Shown here: positions 6,220 through 14,905 of the stretch, piece by piece
Layout of the letters: each line of letters opens with the position of its first letter
Numbering within the stretch: the stretch's first letter is position 1
From: Halanaerobiales bacterium
GTDB lineage: Bacteria > Bacillota_F > Halanaerobiia > DY22613
DNA length: 37,431 nucleotides
Assembly: GCA_023128035.1 (NCBI GenBank)
Contig: JAGMES010000032.1
Span: 1 to 37,431 of the forward strand
Direction of reading: 5' to 3'
Made by a program: the position numbers and the translations under genes
Notes under the pieces: generated by a model
What the model saw: only the letters and a program-made list of their open reading frames with translations
Told to the model about the DNA's origin: nothing
Databases searched by the model: none

Positions 6220-9200
6220 ATGTTGGAGAAGAGATGGGAAATTTATGAGAGATATCAACAATTGACTCAAAGTATTGCAGGTGAACTTAATTTATCGCCT
6301 ATTACCATTCAAATTCTTATTAATAGAGGAATGAAAACCTCTAATGATATTCAACGTTTTTTTCAAACTGATCTTAAAAATTTATGGGATCCTTTTTCCC
6401 TATCAGGTATGGAAAAAGCTGTGGAACGTTTGATAGTTTCTTTACAAAGTGGGGAACGGATCGTTATTTTTGGAGATTACGATGTAGATGGAATAACTGG
6501 TACCAGCCTCTTATGGCAGGTTCTTAAGAAAATAGATGCGAATGTAGATTATTATATACCTGATCGTTCTGAAGGATATGGATTAAATAAAGCTGCTGTT
6601 CAGAGATTGGCTGAGAGTGGTTATTCTTTGATTGTGACTGTGGATAATGGAATTAGTTGTTTTGATGAAGTAGAGTTAGCCAACTCTTTGGGAGTAGATG
6701 TAATTATTACTGATCATCATGAACCCCCAGATAGAATTCCCAATGCAGTTGCTGTCATAAATCCCAAGTTAAAAGATTGTAACTATCCTTGTTCATATCT
6801 TGCAGGTGTGGGTGTTGGTTTTAAACTTTGTCAGGCACTAGCTCAAAGGTTAGATTCTCAATCTGTGGAAGAGTATGTTTTAAACCAGATTGATTTGGTT
6901 ACTTTGGGAACAGTAGCTGATATTGTTCCTCTTTTAGATGAAAATAGGATTATTGTTGCAAATGGGTTAAAGAAAATTCAAAATACATCAAATCTTGGAT
7001 TAAGGGAATTAATTAAAGTAGCGAATTTGGAAGATAAAGAGATTAATACTGGGCATATAGGTTTTAATATAGGCCCAAGGATTAATGCGATTGGTAGATT
7101 GGATAATCCCATGTTTGGAGTGGAGTTATTAACAACAACAGACCCTGAACTTGCAACTTCCCTTGCTACCAGATTAGATCAGACTAACCGTAAACGTCAG
7201 TTTATTGAAGAGTCGATTTTAGAACAGGCTATACAGATGATTGAAGATAATGGGTATGCAGAGGATTTTGGAATTGTTTTAGCTTCTTCTGAATGGCATG
7301 CTGGTATTATAGGTATTGTTGCCTCAAAACTTGTAGAACGTTATTATCGACCAATCGTTTTGATCGCCCTTCAAGATGGAATAGGAAAGGGTTCAGCTCG
7401 AGGAATTCGTGGGATTAATTTGTATGAAGCTTTGAACTCTTGTAAGGAGTATTTGATTGGGTTTGGAGGCCATGAGATGGCTGCTGGTTTATCTTTGGAT
7501 CCAGAATTTGTTGAGCCCTTTAGAGAAGCTTTTAAAAACTATGCTAGGAGTGTTTTAAAACCAGAAGATCTTCAGCCATTTTTAAAGATTGATGCAGAGG
7601 TAGAAATAGAACAATTAGATTTTTCCCTTTTAAATGAATTAGATATGTTGGCTCCTCATGGTATGGGTAATTCTCGGCCTCAATTCCTTCTTCAAAATGT
7701 CAGACATAAATTTCGATTAGTAGGTACTCAAGAAAATCATCTTAAAATTGATGTTTTTTCAAGAGATAAAAAGCTAAGCGGAATCGGTTTTGGTATGTCT
7801 TCAAAGAGTAAAGAATTGAGAAAAAATCAAAAGATTGATTTAACATTTTCATTGGGTCGTAATGTCTGGCAAGGCAAAGAGTCTTTACAGATGATGCTTA
7901 ACGATTTGAAAGCTTCTCAATTTAGTTTGATTGAGAGAGTTTTTTTGGATGGAGATCAGATCCTTTTAAATTCTTTAGTACAAAATGAAGAAACTGATCT
8001 TAATAAAATCAAACAGAAATTTGTGCAATATAAAAACGAAAGATTATTTCAAGAAATTTATAAAATGCATAAGAATCATACTTCCCAGAAGTGTCTTAAA
8101 ACTTTAGAGAACACCTTAGAGTCAAAAAGAATAGTTAAGATAATAGGGTCTGAAAAAAGTCTTTTAATCAGTGCAAATTTTTGCCAAAGTCGCGAAGCAT
8201 TTTGGAGACTTTTTACAGTATATCATCTCTTATCTAAATTTGAGATTGCCTGTGTAATTTATCCTTTTCGCTCACAGGTAAATCAACAATATGAATTTTT
8301 TAAAGAATATTTTAAGCAATTTGGTTTATCGGTTTATAAAGCTACTGGTGCAATCTCTTCTCAAGAACAAAATAGACTGAGTGAGGCTATAAGAGATGGA
8401 GAAGTGAATTTGTTTATTACAACTTCTGAATATTTGAAATCTAATTTGGATAGATTTCAAATATTTAAAGAAAGACTGTGTTTTTTTATCATAGAAGAGG
8501 TTGATTTAATCTATAATAAATTAGATTTCTTAAATTATGAATGGAAGAATCCTTTTATTTTAGCTACAACTTCTATTCAGGATAGAAAAATGGTTGATTT
8601 GATAAAGAAAGCGATGTATTTGGATGAACTAAAGCTAGATTTAGAAATGATGGGAAAAATTTCAATTAAAGACAAGCGCGAGATTGAAAATAAGGATGAG
8701 TATTTGCTTCAGCTTTTAAGAAAAAAAGAGAAAACTCTTATCTATGTTAATTCTCCCAAGATGAGTGTAGAACTAGCTAGAAAGCTTAGAGATAGATTGG
8801 CAGAAAGCGGCGAAGAGATTATTTATTTACATGAAAAATTAGAGCTTAAAGATCGAAAAATACTGGAAGAATTTTACCAAGCGGGCAAAGTTAAGTTTGT
8901 AGTTATTACTGATACAGTAGCTAAAAGAATACAGATTTCTGATATACGCCACATTATTCACTACCAGCTCCCTTTTCATCAAAATGACTTTATTTTAAGA
9001 TGTTTGAAAGGTCGAATGGAGAAGGATATTAGCACAATTCATTTTATCTATGGTGAACTTGATAAAAAATGGAATCAGAAAGTTGTAAATAGCTTAATTC
9101 CTTCGCGAGAGGTTTTAGCTGGACTATATAAATTATTTGAGAAACTGGCTGACAGAGATGGTCAGATAAGTAAAAATAAAATGAGACTTATCGAAGTATT

Positions 9201-9444
9201 AAAGAAAAAAGAAGAGGAGCTTATTCCAAGTTTAACTATTTCCTCTTCTGTGAAAATTTTTCAACAGATAAAGTTGATGGAAAAAGAGAAATTACTTCCA
9301 AAACCCAAGCAAAAACTGGACTTATACTCGTCAATCATGTATAATGAGGGTATTATAGAGAAAAAATTTTTTAGCGAATTCTGGCAGGCTGCCCTTAATG
9401 AAGATTTAGATACACTCTTGCGGTCTTTCTGGGTTTATTTATGA
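6220..9444 (+). CDS. recJ: RecJ single-strand exonuclease with degenerate RecQ-like helicase tail
   Basis: RecJ is a 5'-3' single-strand DNA exonuclease for recombination and repair. The N-terminal core (about 1-575) is intact: DYDVDG (86-91), VTVDNGIS, DHH (165-167), GTVADIVPLLDENR, GPRINAIGRLDN and the DHHA1 motif GFGGHEMAAGLS (G414-G417, H418), then an OB-like domain. The protein is 1074 residues against about 570-800 usual. The extra roughly 440 residues resemble an SF2/RecQ helicase: IIGSEKSLL (G643-S647) at Walker A, a CVIYPFRSQVNQQYEFF segment like the RecQ PLxSLMxDQV motif, FIIEEVDLI (759-762) at the DEAH box, and LRCLKGRMEKD (near 931) at motif VI. The key GK, DE and QRxGR residues are replaced, so ATPase activity is doubtful. 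Its stop overlaps the ribosome site of apt. Confidence 0.92.
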   Translation: MLEKRWEIYERYQQLTQSIAGELNLSPITIQILINRGMKTSNDIQRFFQTDLKNLWDPFSLSGMEKAVERLIVSLQSGERIVIFGDYDVDGITGTSLLWQVLKKIDANVDYYIPDRSEGYGLNKAAVQRLAESGYSLIVTVDNGISCFDEVELANSLGVDVIITDHHEPPDRIPNAVAVINPKLKDCNYPCSYLAGVGVGFKLCQALAQRLDSQSVEEYVLNQIDLVTLGTVADIVPLLDENRIIVANGLKKIQNTSNLGLRELIKVANLEDKEINTGHIGFNIGPRINAIGRLDNPMFGVELLTTTDPELATSLATRLDQTNRKRQFIEESILEQAIQMIEDNGYAEDFGIVLASSEWHAGIIGIVASKLVERYYRPIVLIALQDGIGKGSARGIRGINLYEALNSCKEYLIGFGGHEMAAGLSLDPEFVEPFREAFKNYARSVLKPEDLQPFLKIDAEVEIEQLDFSLLNELDMLAPHGMGNSRPQFLLQNVRHKFRLVGTQENHLKIDVFSRDKKLSGIGFGMSSKSKELRKNQKIDLTFSLGRNVWQGKESLQMMLNDLKASQFSLIERVFLDGDQILLNSLVQNEETDLNKIKQKFVQYKNERLFQEIYKMHKNHTSQKCLKTLENTLESKRIVKIIGSEKSLLISANFCQSREAFWRLFTVYHLLSKFEIACVIYPFRSQVNQQYEFFKEYFKQFGLSVYKATGAISSQEQNRLSEAIRDGEVNLFITTSEYLKSNLDRFQIFKERLCFFIIEEVDLIYNKLDFLNYEWKNPFILATTSIQDRKMVDLIKKAMYLDELKLDLEMMGKISIKDKREIENKDEYLLQLLRKKEKTLIYVNSPKMSVELARKLRDRLAESGEEIIYLHEKLELKDRKILEEFYQAGKVKFVVITDTVAKRIQISDIRHIIHYQLPFHQNDFILRCLKGRMEKDISTIHFIYGELDKKWNQKVVNSLIPSREVLAGLYKLFEKLADRDGQISKNKMRLIEVLKKKEEELIPSLTISSSVKIFQQIKLMEKEKLLPKPKQKLDLYSSIMYNEGIIEKKFFSEFWQAALNEDLDTLLRSFWVYL

Positions 9445-9462
9445 AGGAGGTAAAAGAAAATT

Positions 9463-9975
9463 ATGAGTTATCGAAATCATATTCGTGAGATCCCAAATTT
9501 TCCGAAAGAAGGAATACTATTTAAGGACATTACTCCAATTTTTAAAAATCCTACCGCTTTTCAAGATTTAATCGATGAATTTTATTTTCAAGTTAAAGAT
9601 TTAGATTTTGATTATATAGCAGGAGTAGAAGCTAGAGGCTTTTTAGTAGGTGCACCCCTTGCATTGAAAATGGACAAAGGTTTTGTACCGATTAGAAAGA
9701 AAGGTAAATTACCTGGTGATGTTGTTAGTGCAGAATATGATCTTGAATATGGATCAGCTACTTTAGAAATGCACAGTGATGCATTTGAACCAGGTAGCAA
9801 AATTTTGATTATTGATGATCTTTTAGCAACTGGTGGAACTATCTCAGCATGTATTGAAATGGTTGAAAAGCTGAAAGGAACTGTTGCAGGTTTAACATTT
9901 ATTATGGAACTTTGTTTCTTAAAGGGAAGAGAAAAGATTGGTAACTATCCAATTATCTCTTTAATTCAAGATTAA
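9463..9975 (+). CDS. apt: adenine phosphoribosyltransferase
   Basis: 170 residues, the normal length. It converts adenine and PRPP to AMP in the cytosolic purine salvage pathway. The opening IREIPNFPKEGILFKDITPI is the typical Apt N-terminus; VEARGFLVGAPLA and the PRPP-binding IIDDLLATGGT (DDLLATGGT at 118-126) follow. The start ATG at 9463 is fixed by AAGGAGG at 9444-9450, which overlaps the recJ stop codon. Apt and RelA genes often follow RecJ in Firmicutes; all three touch nucleotide metabolism, and here they appear to be cotranscribed. Confidence 0.95.
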   Translation: MSYRNHIREIPNFPKEGILFKDITPIFKNPTAFQDLIDEFYFQVKDLDFDYIAGVEARGFLVGAPLALKMDKGFVPIRKKGKLPGDVVSAEYDLEYGSATLEMHSDAFEPGSKILIIDDLLATGGTISACIEMVEKLKGTVAGLTFIMELCFLKGREKIGNYPIISLIQD

Positions 9976-10012
9976 TCGCTGATTAGCGAAATTAGAAAAG
10001 GGAGAGTTGTAT

Positions 10013-12169
10013 ATGGAGTTACATGAACTATTAAACAAAATACAAACATATACAACCGATCCAGATCTGGATGTGGTCTCACGAGCATATGAGTTTGCCC
10101 GTAAGGCGCATGAGGGTCAATTAAGGGATTCGGGAGAACCATTTTTCTTGCATCCAGTGGGAGTTGCAGAGATTTTAGCTGAGCTGGAAATGGATGTTGT
10201 GACACTTACTGCTGCTTTTTTACATGATGTAGTAGAAGATACAGAGATTACAACAAAAGAGATTGAAGAAGAATTTGGTGAAAAGGTTGCATTATTAGTT
10301 AATGGTGTGACGAAGTTAAGTAAAATAGCTTTTAAATCAAGAGAAGAACATCAAGCAGAAAATTTACGTAAGATGTTTTTAGCAATGGCAAAAGATATAC
10401 GGGTAATTTTAATAAAATTAGCTGATCGATTGCATAATATGCGTACACTAAGTTATACTACACCTGAAAAACAGAAGCGAAAAGCAGACGAGACCTTAGA
10501 AATTTACGCACCTTTAGCTCACCGCTTAGGAATGTCCAGAATCAAATGGGAGCTAGAAGATTTATCTTTCCGCTTTTTGGAACCAAATATGTATTATGAT
10601 CTGGCAAGGAAAATTGCTTCTACCCGTAAGCAGAGAGAAGCTTATATGGAAGTTGCTATAGAGGCAATTTTGGAAAAAATGAAGAAAGATACGGCAATTG
10701 ATGCCCAAATCTTTGGTAGGCCAAAGCATTTATATAGTATTTATCAAAAGATGAAAAGACAGAAGAAAGAGTTTTCTGAGATATATGACCTTATTGCGAT
10801 TCGCGTGATTGTAAATAATATTCGTGAGTGCTATGAAATTTTAGGAATCATTCATGAAATATGGAAGCCAGTTCCGGGTCGTTTTAAAGATTATATAGCT
10901 ATGCCAAAGTCTAACATGTATCAATCTCTTCATACAACGATCATTGGACCTAATGGAGATCCATTAGAGATTCAAATTCGTACATGGGAGATGCATCGGA
11001 CGGCTGAACATGGGATTGCCGCTCATTGGAGATATAAGGAAGGTAAGAACGATGGTGAAGATTTTGAAAGGAAACTTTCCTGGTTAAGGACACTTTTAGA
11101 ATGGCAGAAAGATTTACAAGATGCTACCGAGTTTATGGAAACTTTGAAGATTGATCTTTTTGAGGATGAAGTTTTTGTGTTTACACCTAAAGGTGATGTT
11201 GTTTCACTTCCTAGGCGTGCTACTCCAGTTGATTTTGCGTTTTCTATTCATTCAGAGGTTGGTTTAAGTTGTGTGGGAAGTAGAGTTAATGGTAAGATTG
11301 TACCATTAGAACATAAATTAGATAATGGTGACATTGTTGAAATTATTGCGTCTAAGACTTGTAATGGACCTAGTCGGGATTGGCTTAACTTTGTTAAAAC
11401 TTCTAAAGCAAAGAGTAAGATTAAACGCTGGTTTAAACGTTTACATTTAGAAGAAGTTGTAGAACAGGGTCGCGAAACCTTAGAACGAGAATTGAAACGT
11501 TATGATACGGATGTAAAAACTCTTGAACGAAATGGTAAACTTCTTGATGTAGCTCAGAAATTTGGTTATAACCGGGTAGAGGATTTAATAGAAGCAATTG
11601 GGTATAGTAAGATTGCACCTATTCAAATTGCGAAAAAATTAAATCTTTTCGATCCACAAACTGCTTCATTGGAGCGTTTGCTTCAGAAAATAACCCCTTT
11701 ACCTCGACGTCAGAGTATCAGCAAAGGTGTTCGGGTAGAAGGAATTGAAGATCTTTTTGTTCGATTGAGCCGCTGTTGTAATCCTGTTCCTGGAGATGAA
11801 ATTGTAGGATATATTACCCGGGGACGAGGGGTTTCAGTTCATCGTAAAGATTGTCCAAATGTGAAAAGCCTTGAAAGAGAGAATGAACGGTGTATCAACG
11901 TTGCTTGGGAAATCGACAGGGGTGAGACCTACCAGGTTGAATTGGAAATTGAAGCATTAAATCAGAGGGCTCTTTTGAATAATGTAACTAGAATTATCTC
12001 AGAATCAAAGGTAAATATCTCTGCAATCAATGCTCGAACTAACCGCGATGGTGTAGCTAAAATTAATGTTTCTTTAGGAATCAGTAGTCTTGAACATATG
12101 AAAGATATAATTAAAAACCTTTACCAGATTGATGGAGTACTTGATGTAAAAAGAGCTAATCCAACTTAA
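10013..12169 (+). CDS. relA: bifunctional (p)ppGpp synthetase/hydrolase
   Basis: 718 residues from the ATG at 10013 (a TTG at 10007 is in frame but lies next to the AAAAGGGAGAG ribosome site). Domains in order: the HD hydrolase domain with FLHDVVEDTEIT (about 70-80) and RLHNMRTL; the RelA_SpoT synthetase domain with GRPKHLYSIYQKM, MYQSLHTTIIGPNG and EIQIRTWEMHRTAEHGIAAHW; the TGS domain (about 385-445, VFVFTPKGDVVSLP); a cysteine-bearing CCNPVPGDEIVGYITRGRG segment; and a C-terminal ACT domain. Both active sites look complete, so it should make and degrade the stringent-response alarmone and sense stalled ribosomes through its C-terminal half. It lies in the recJ-apt-relA-dtd cluster common in Firmicutes. 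Confidence 0.97.
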   Translation: MELHELLNKIQTYTTDPDLDVVSRAYEFARKAHEGQLRDSGEPFFLHPVGVAEILAELEMDVVTLTAAFLHDVVEDTEITTKEIEEEFGEKVALLVNGVTKLSKIAFKSREEHQAENLRKMFLAMAKDIRVILIKLADRLHNMRTLSYTTPEKQKRKADETLEIYAPLAHRLGMSRIKWELEDLSFRFLEPNMYYDLARKIASTRKQREAYMEVAIEAILEKMKKDTAIDAQIFGRPKHLYSIYQKMKRQKKEFSEIYDLIAIRVIVNNIRECYEILGIIHEIWKPVPGRFKDYIAMPKSNMYQSLHTTIIGPNGDPLEIQIRTWEMHRTAEHGIAAHWRYKEGKNDGEDFERKLSWLRTLLEWQKDLQDATEFMETLKIDLFEDEVFVFTPKGDVVSLPRRATPVDFAFSIHSEVGLSCVGSRVNGKIVPLEHKLDNGDIVEIIASKTCNGPSRDWLNFVKTSKAKSKIKRWFKRLHLEEVVEQGRETLERELKRYDTDVKTLERNGKLLDVAQKFGYNRVEDLIEAIGYSKIAPIQIAKKLNLFDPQTASLERLLQKITPLPRRQSISKGVRVEGIEDLFVRLSRCCNPVPGDEIVGYITRGRGVSVHRKDCPNVKSLERENERCINVAWEIDRGETYQVELEIEALNQRALLNNVTRIISESKVNISAINARTNRDGVAKINVSLGISSLEHMKDIIKNLYQIDGVLDVKRANPT

Positions 12170-12192
12170 AGTTGTTTGTGAGGTGAGTGTTG

Positions 12193-12642
12193 ATGCGAGC
12201 TGTTCTTCAACGGGTATTAAGTGGTTCAGTCACAGTTGATAGAGAGATTGTGGGACAGATTGGCCCAGGTCTTGTAATTCTTTTAGGAATTGGTCAAGAA
12301 GATGGCCAAGCAGATATCAAATATCTTGCTGAAAAAATTGTTAATTTAAGAATATTTGAGGATGATGAAGGGAAGATGAATCTTTCTGCTTTAGGTTTAG
12401 GAATGGAACTTCTTGTCATCTCTCAATTTACTTTATATGGTGATTGTCGAAAGGGGAGAAGGCCGAGTTTTTCAGAGGGGGCTTCTCCAAAAGATGCTGA
12501 GGTACTATATAATGAGTTTCTTGGAGAAATTAATAAATATGGATTAAGAGTAGAAACGGGCAAATTCCAGGCTATGATGGATGTGGAGATGGTCAATACT
12601 GGCCCGGTCACCATGCTTATAGATAGCAAGCGAAATTTTTAG
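12193..12642 (+). CDS. dtd: D-aminoacyl-tRNA deacylase
   Basis: 149 residues from the ATG at 12193 after GAGGTGAG; the in-frame GTG at 12187 lies too close to that site. The enzyme removes D-amino acids mischarged on tRNA. The family's motifs are complete: [15 protein letters not shown] at the start, [17 protein letters not shown] (the SQFTL active-site segment) and [12 protein letters not shown] near the end, whose Gly-cisPro pair gives chiral selectivity. The gene follows relA by 23 bases, its usual position in Firmicutes. Confidence 0.96.
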   Translation: MRAVLQRVLSGSVTVDREIVGQIGPGLVILLGIGQEDGQADIKYLAEKIVNLRIFEDDEGKMNLSALGLGMELLVISQFTLYGDCRKGRRPSFSEGASPKDAEVLYNEFLGEINKYGLRVETGKFQAMMDVEMVNTGPVTMLIDSKRNF

Positions 12643-12654
12643 GAGGAATATATA

Positions 12655-13278
12655 ATGTTTGTGAAACATATCGAAGTTGGAGTGATGGGAGTTAACTGTT
12701 TTCTGATTGGCTGTGAGGAGACAAAAGAAGCCCTGATCTTAGATCCAGGTGAAGATTCTGATTGGATTATGGAAGTAATTGAAGAAGGTGACTGGCAAGT
12801 ACGTTATATTGTTAATACCCATGGGCATTATGATCACATTGGAGCAAATGGTGATATTAAAGATAGGACTGGGGCCAAGCTTTTAATTCACGCTGATGAT
12901 GCAAAGTTGTTGACTGATCCTTCACTCAATATGTCGTTCTTCACTCGTAGCACAATTAATGGTCCTGCAGCAGATCAGACCCTGGAAGATGGTGAGATAA
13001 TAAAAGTGGGCAATTCTGTCCGTTTAAAGGTTATTCATACACCTGGTCATACTGAAGGTTGTATTTCATTATTTCAGGATGGACGTCTTTTTACTGGGGA
13101 TACCCTTTTCTCTTACGGAATAGGAAGAACCGACTTACCTGGTGGTTCATCAGAAGCGATCATGGATTCTATTCGCAATAAATTGATGACCTTTCCAGAT
13201 GAAACAAAAGTCTATCCAGGACACAATGTTCTTTCAACAATAGGTGAGATTAGAGTTCAAAATCCATATGTTCATTAA
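12655..13278 (+). CDS. metallo-beta-lactamase-fold hydrolase (YqgX/glyoxalase II-like)
   Basis: 207 residues with the metal-binding NTHGHYDHIGAN motif (H56, H58, D60, H61), a later HTPGHTEGCISL histidine, FTGDTLF with the bridging aspartate, and YPGHN at the end. The length and motifs fit the small glyoxalase-II-like subgroup that follows dtd in many Firmicutes. The substrate cannot be read from the sequence; a thioester or similar small molecule is the usual assumption. The start ATG at 12655 follows AGGAGGAA. The stop lies 13 bases before the hemZ start. Confidence 0.9.
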   Translation: MFVKHIEVGVMGVNCFLIGCEETKEALILDPGEDSDWIMEVIEEGDWQVRYIVNTHGHYDHIGANGDIKDRTGAKLLIHADDAKLLTDPSLNMSFFTRSTINGPAADQTLEDGEIIKVGNSVRLKVIHTPGHTEGCISLFQDGRLFTGDTLFSYGIGRTDLPGGSSEAIMDSIRNKLMTFPDETKVYPGHNVLSTIGEIRVQNPYVH

Positions 13279-13291
13279 AGGGGAGTCATCA

Positions 13292-14815
13292 TTGAATCAG
13301 AAAATTTTTTATCTTCAAATTCAACCAGAATCATTTCAAATATCTATTCAGAGGCTTTTGGAAATTCTTTTACCCAAATACAAATTTGAGTTCCTTAATG
13401 ATGATTTGTGCATACAAGATATATCGTTGTTAAAACTGAATCTCATTGAAAGCAGTTTTAACAATAAAGAACCTTTAGTAACTGAGCTGACATTTGTTGA
13501 AGGTGATCAAGTTTATACAGATCGACGTAGTCATACTGAAATTTTAGATTTTCGTTATGAAGAGTTTGATTATCAGCGACGTGGGAAAGATCTTATTAAA
13601 AACCATATCTATACTTTCTTAGTTAATTTTTTAAATGAAAAGATGAGTCCTTGGGGAATTTTAACAGGGATTAGACCAACTAAGATATTGCATTATCTTC
13701 GTGATAAGAAATTTTCTTTTGAAGAGATTGAGGGTATATTAAGAGAAGTTTACGTAATTTCAGACGAAAAAATTGACCTTCTTCTTAGAATTGGCAAGAT
13801 TGAAGAAAGATATTTGCCAACCCGTGAGGATGCAAATAAACGGGTTAGTATTTATATTGGAATTCCTTTTTGCCCATCTAGATGCAGGTATTGTTCTTTT
13901 CCTTCGTTTTCTGTGCAAAAACATAATCGTTTTATTAAACCTTTCCTTAATACTTTATTAACTGAAGTAGAAGAGATTGGAAGTTTCATTAAAGAACATG
14001 GATTACAGGTAGATTCGATTTATTTGGGTGGAGGAACTCCAACTAGTTTATCAACCTCACAGATGGAAGCATTGTTAAGACATGTTGAAAAACATATCTC
14101 GGTAGATAACCTTTTAGAATACAATGTTGAAGCAGGCCGTCCAGATACTATCACTTTAGACAAATTAAGAGTATTAAAAAATTGTGGAGTGACTAGAATT
14201 AGTATTAATCCACAAACTATGCAGCAAAAGACTTTAGATACCATTGGAAGAGATCATACTGTTGAAAAAATTATTGAAGTTTTTGGGTATGCCAGAGAGG
14301 TTGGCTTTGAAAATATAAATATGGACTTGATTATCGGATTACCGGGAGAAGATTTTCAAGATGTACAATCAACAATTGAACAAATCTTCACTCTTAGACC
14401 CGATAGTGTAACTATACATACTTTATCATTAAAGAAAGCTTCAAGTTGGTGGGAAACGGCAGGAGATTTACCTTTTCCTCCAGATTATGAAGTAACTCGA
14501 ATGCTTGAGTACGTTGATCAAGTCTTACAAGAGAATCAACTTTATCCTTATTATATGTATCGACAGAAGTATATTTTAGGAAATCAGGAGAATGTGGGAT
14601 ATTCTATCTCTGGTAAGGAATCAATTTATAATATGATTATGATTGATGAACGGGAAACAGTAATAGGTTTAGGCGGAGGGGCTGTGACAAAAGTAGTCAA
14701 CCCTAAAGATTGGAGTTTATCCCGATATAAAAATCCAAAATATCCTGGAGATTACATTGATAACATCAATCAAATTCTTGAAGCTAAATTATCATTATTG
14801 ACATCTTTTCAGTGA
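13292..14815 (+). CDS. hemZ: radical SAM coproporphyrinogen III oxidase-like protein HemZ
   Basis: 507 residues from the TTG at 13292, chosen because AAAGGGGAG lies at the right distance; the frame is open farther upstream (13244) but overlaps the previous gene. The radical SAM 4Fe-4S motif is IPFCPSRCRYCSF (C194, C198, C201), followed by LGGGTPTSLS and NMDLIIGLPGE. An N-terminal domain of about 170 residues before the radical SAM core distinguishes HemZ from HemN. HemZ is annotated as an oxygen-independent coproporphyrinogen dehydrogenase, but many HemN-like proteins have other roles, and no other heme gene is in the window. A promoter for the next gene lies inside its 3' end. Confidence 0.88.
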   Translation: MNQKIFYLQIQPESFQISIQRLLEILLPKYKFEFLNDDLCIQDISLLKLNLIESSFNNKEPLVTELTFVEGDQVYTDRRSHTEILDFRYEEFDYQRRGKDLIKNHIYTFLVNFLNEKMSPWGILTGIRPTKILHYLRDKKFSFEEIEGILREVYVISDEKIDLLLRIGKIEERYLPTREDANKRVSIYIGIPFCPSRCRYCSFPSFSVQKHNRFIKPFLNTLLTEVEEIGSFIKEHGLQVDSIYLGGGTPTSLSTSQMEALLRHVEKHISVDNLLEYNVEAGRPDTITLDKLRVLKNCGVTRISINPQTMQQKTLDTIGRDHTVEKIIEVFGYAREVGFENINMDLIIGLPGEDFQDVQSTIEQIFTLRPDSVTIHTLSLKKASSWWETAGDLPFPPDYEVTRMLEYVDQVLQENQLYPYYMYRQKYILGNQENVGYSISGKESIYNMIMIDERETVIGLGGGAVTKVVNPKDWSLSRYKNPKYPGDYIDNINQILEAKLSLLTSFQ

Positions 14816-14826
14816 TAAGGTACAAT
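14798..14826 (+). promoter_or_regulatory. sigma-A promoter for the PpiC-TPR gene
   Basis: TTGACA (14798-14803), exactly 17 bases, then TACAAT (14821-14826). The -35 box is inside the last codons of hemZ, so the foldase gene can be expressed apart from the upstream operon. Confidence 0.75.
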
Positions 14827-14905
14827 AATGAGAGGCCATAGAAGGGGAGAGAAGTTATATCAAAAAGTAATTATTTTATTTTATATGAATAGGGAGGATG
14901 GAATT

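Noticed and set aside
13244..13291. Upstream start of hemZ overlapping the MBL-fold gene
   Set aside because: No ribosome site supports it; the TTG at 13292 has AAAGGGGAG at the right distance.
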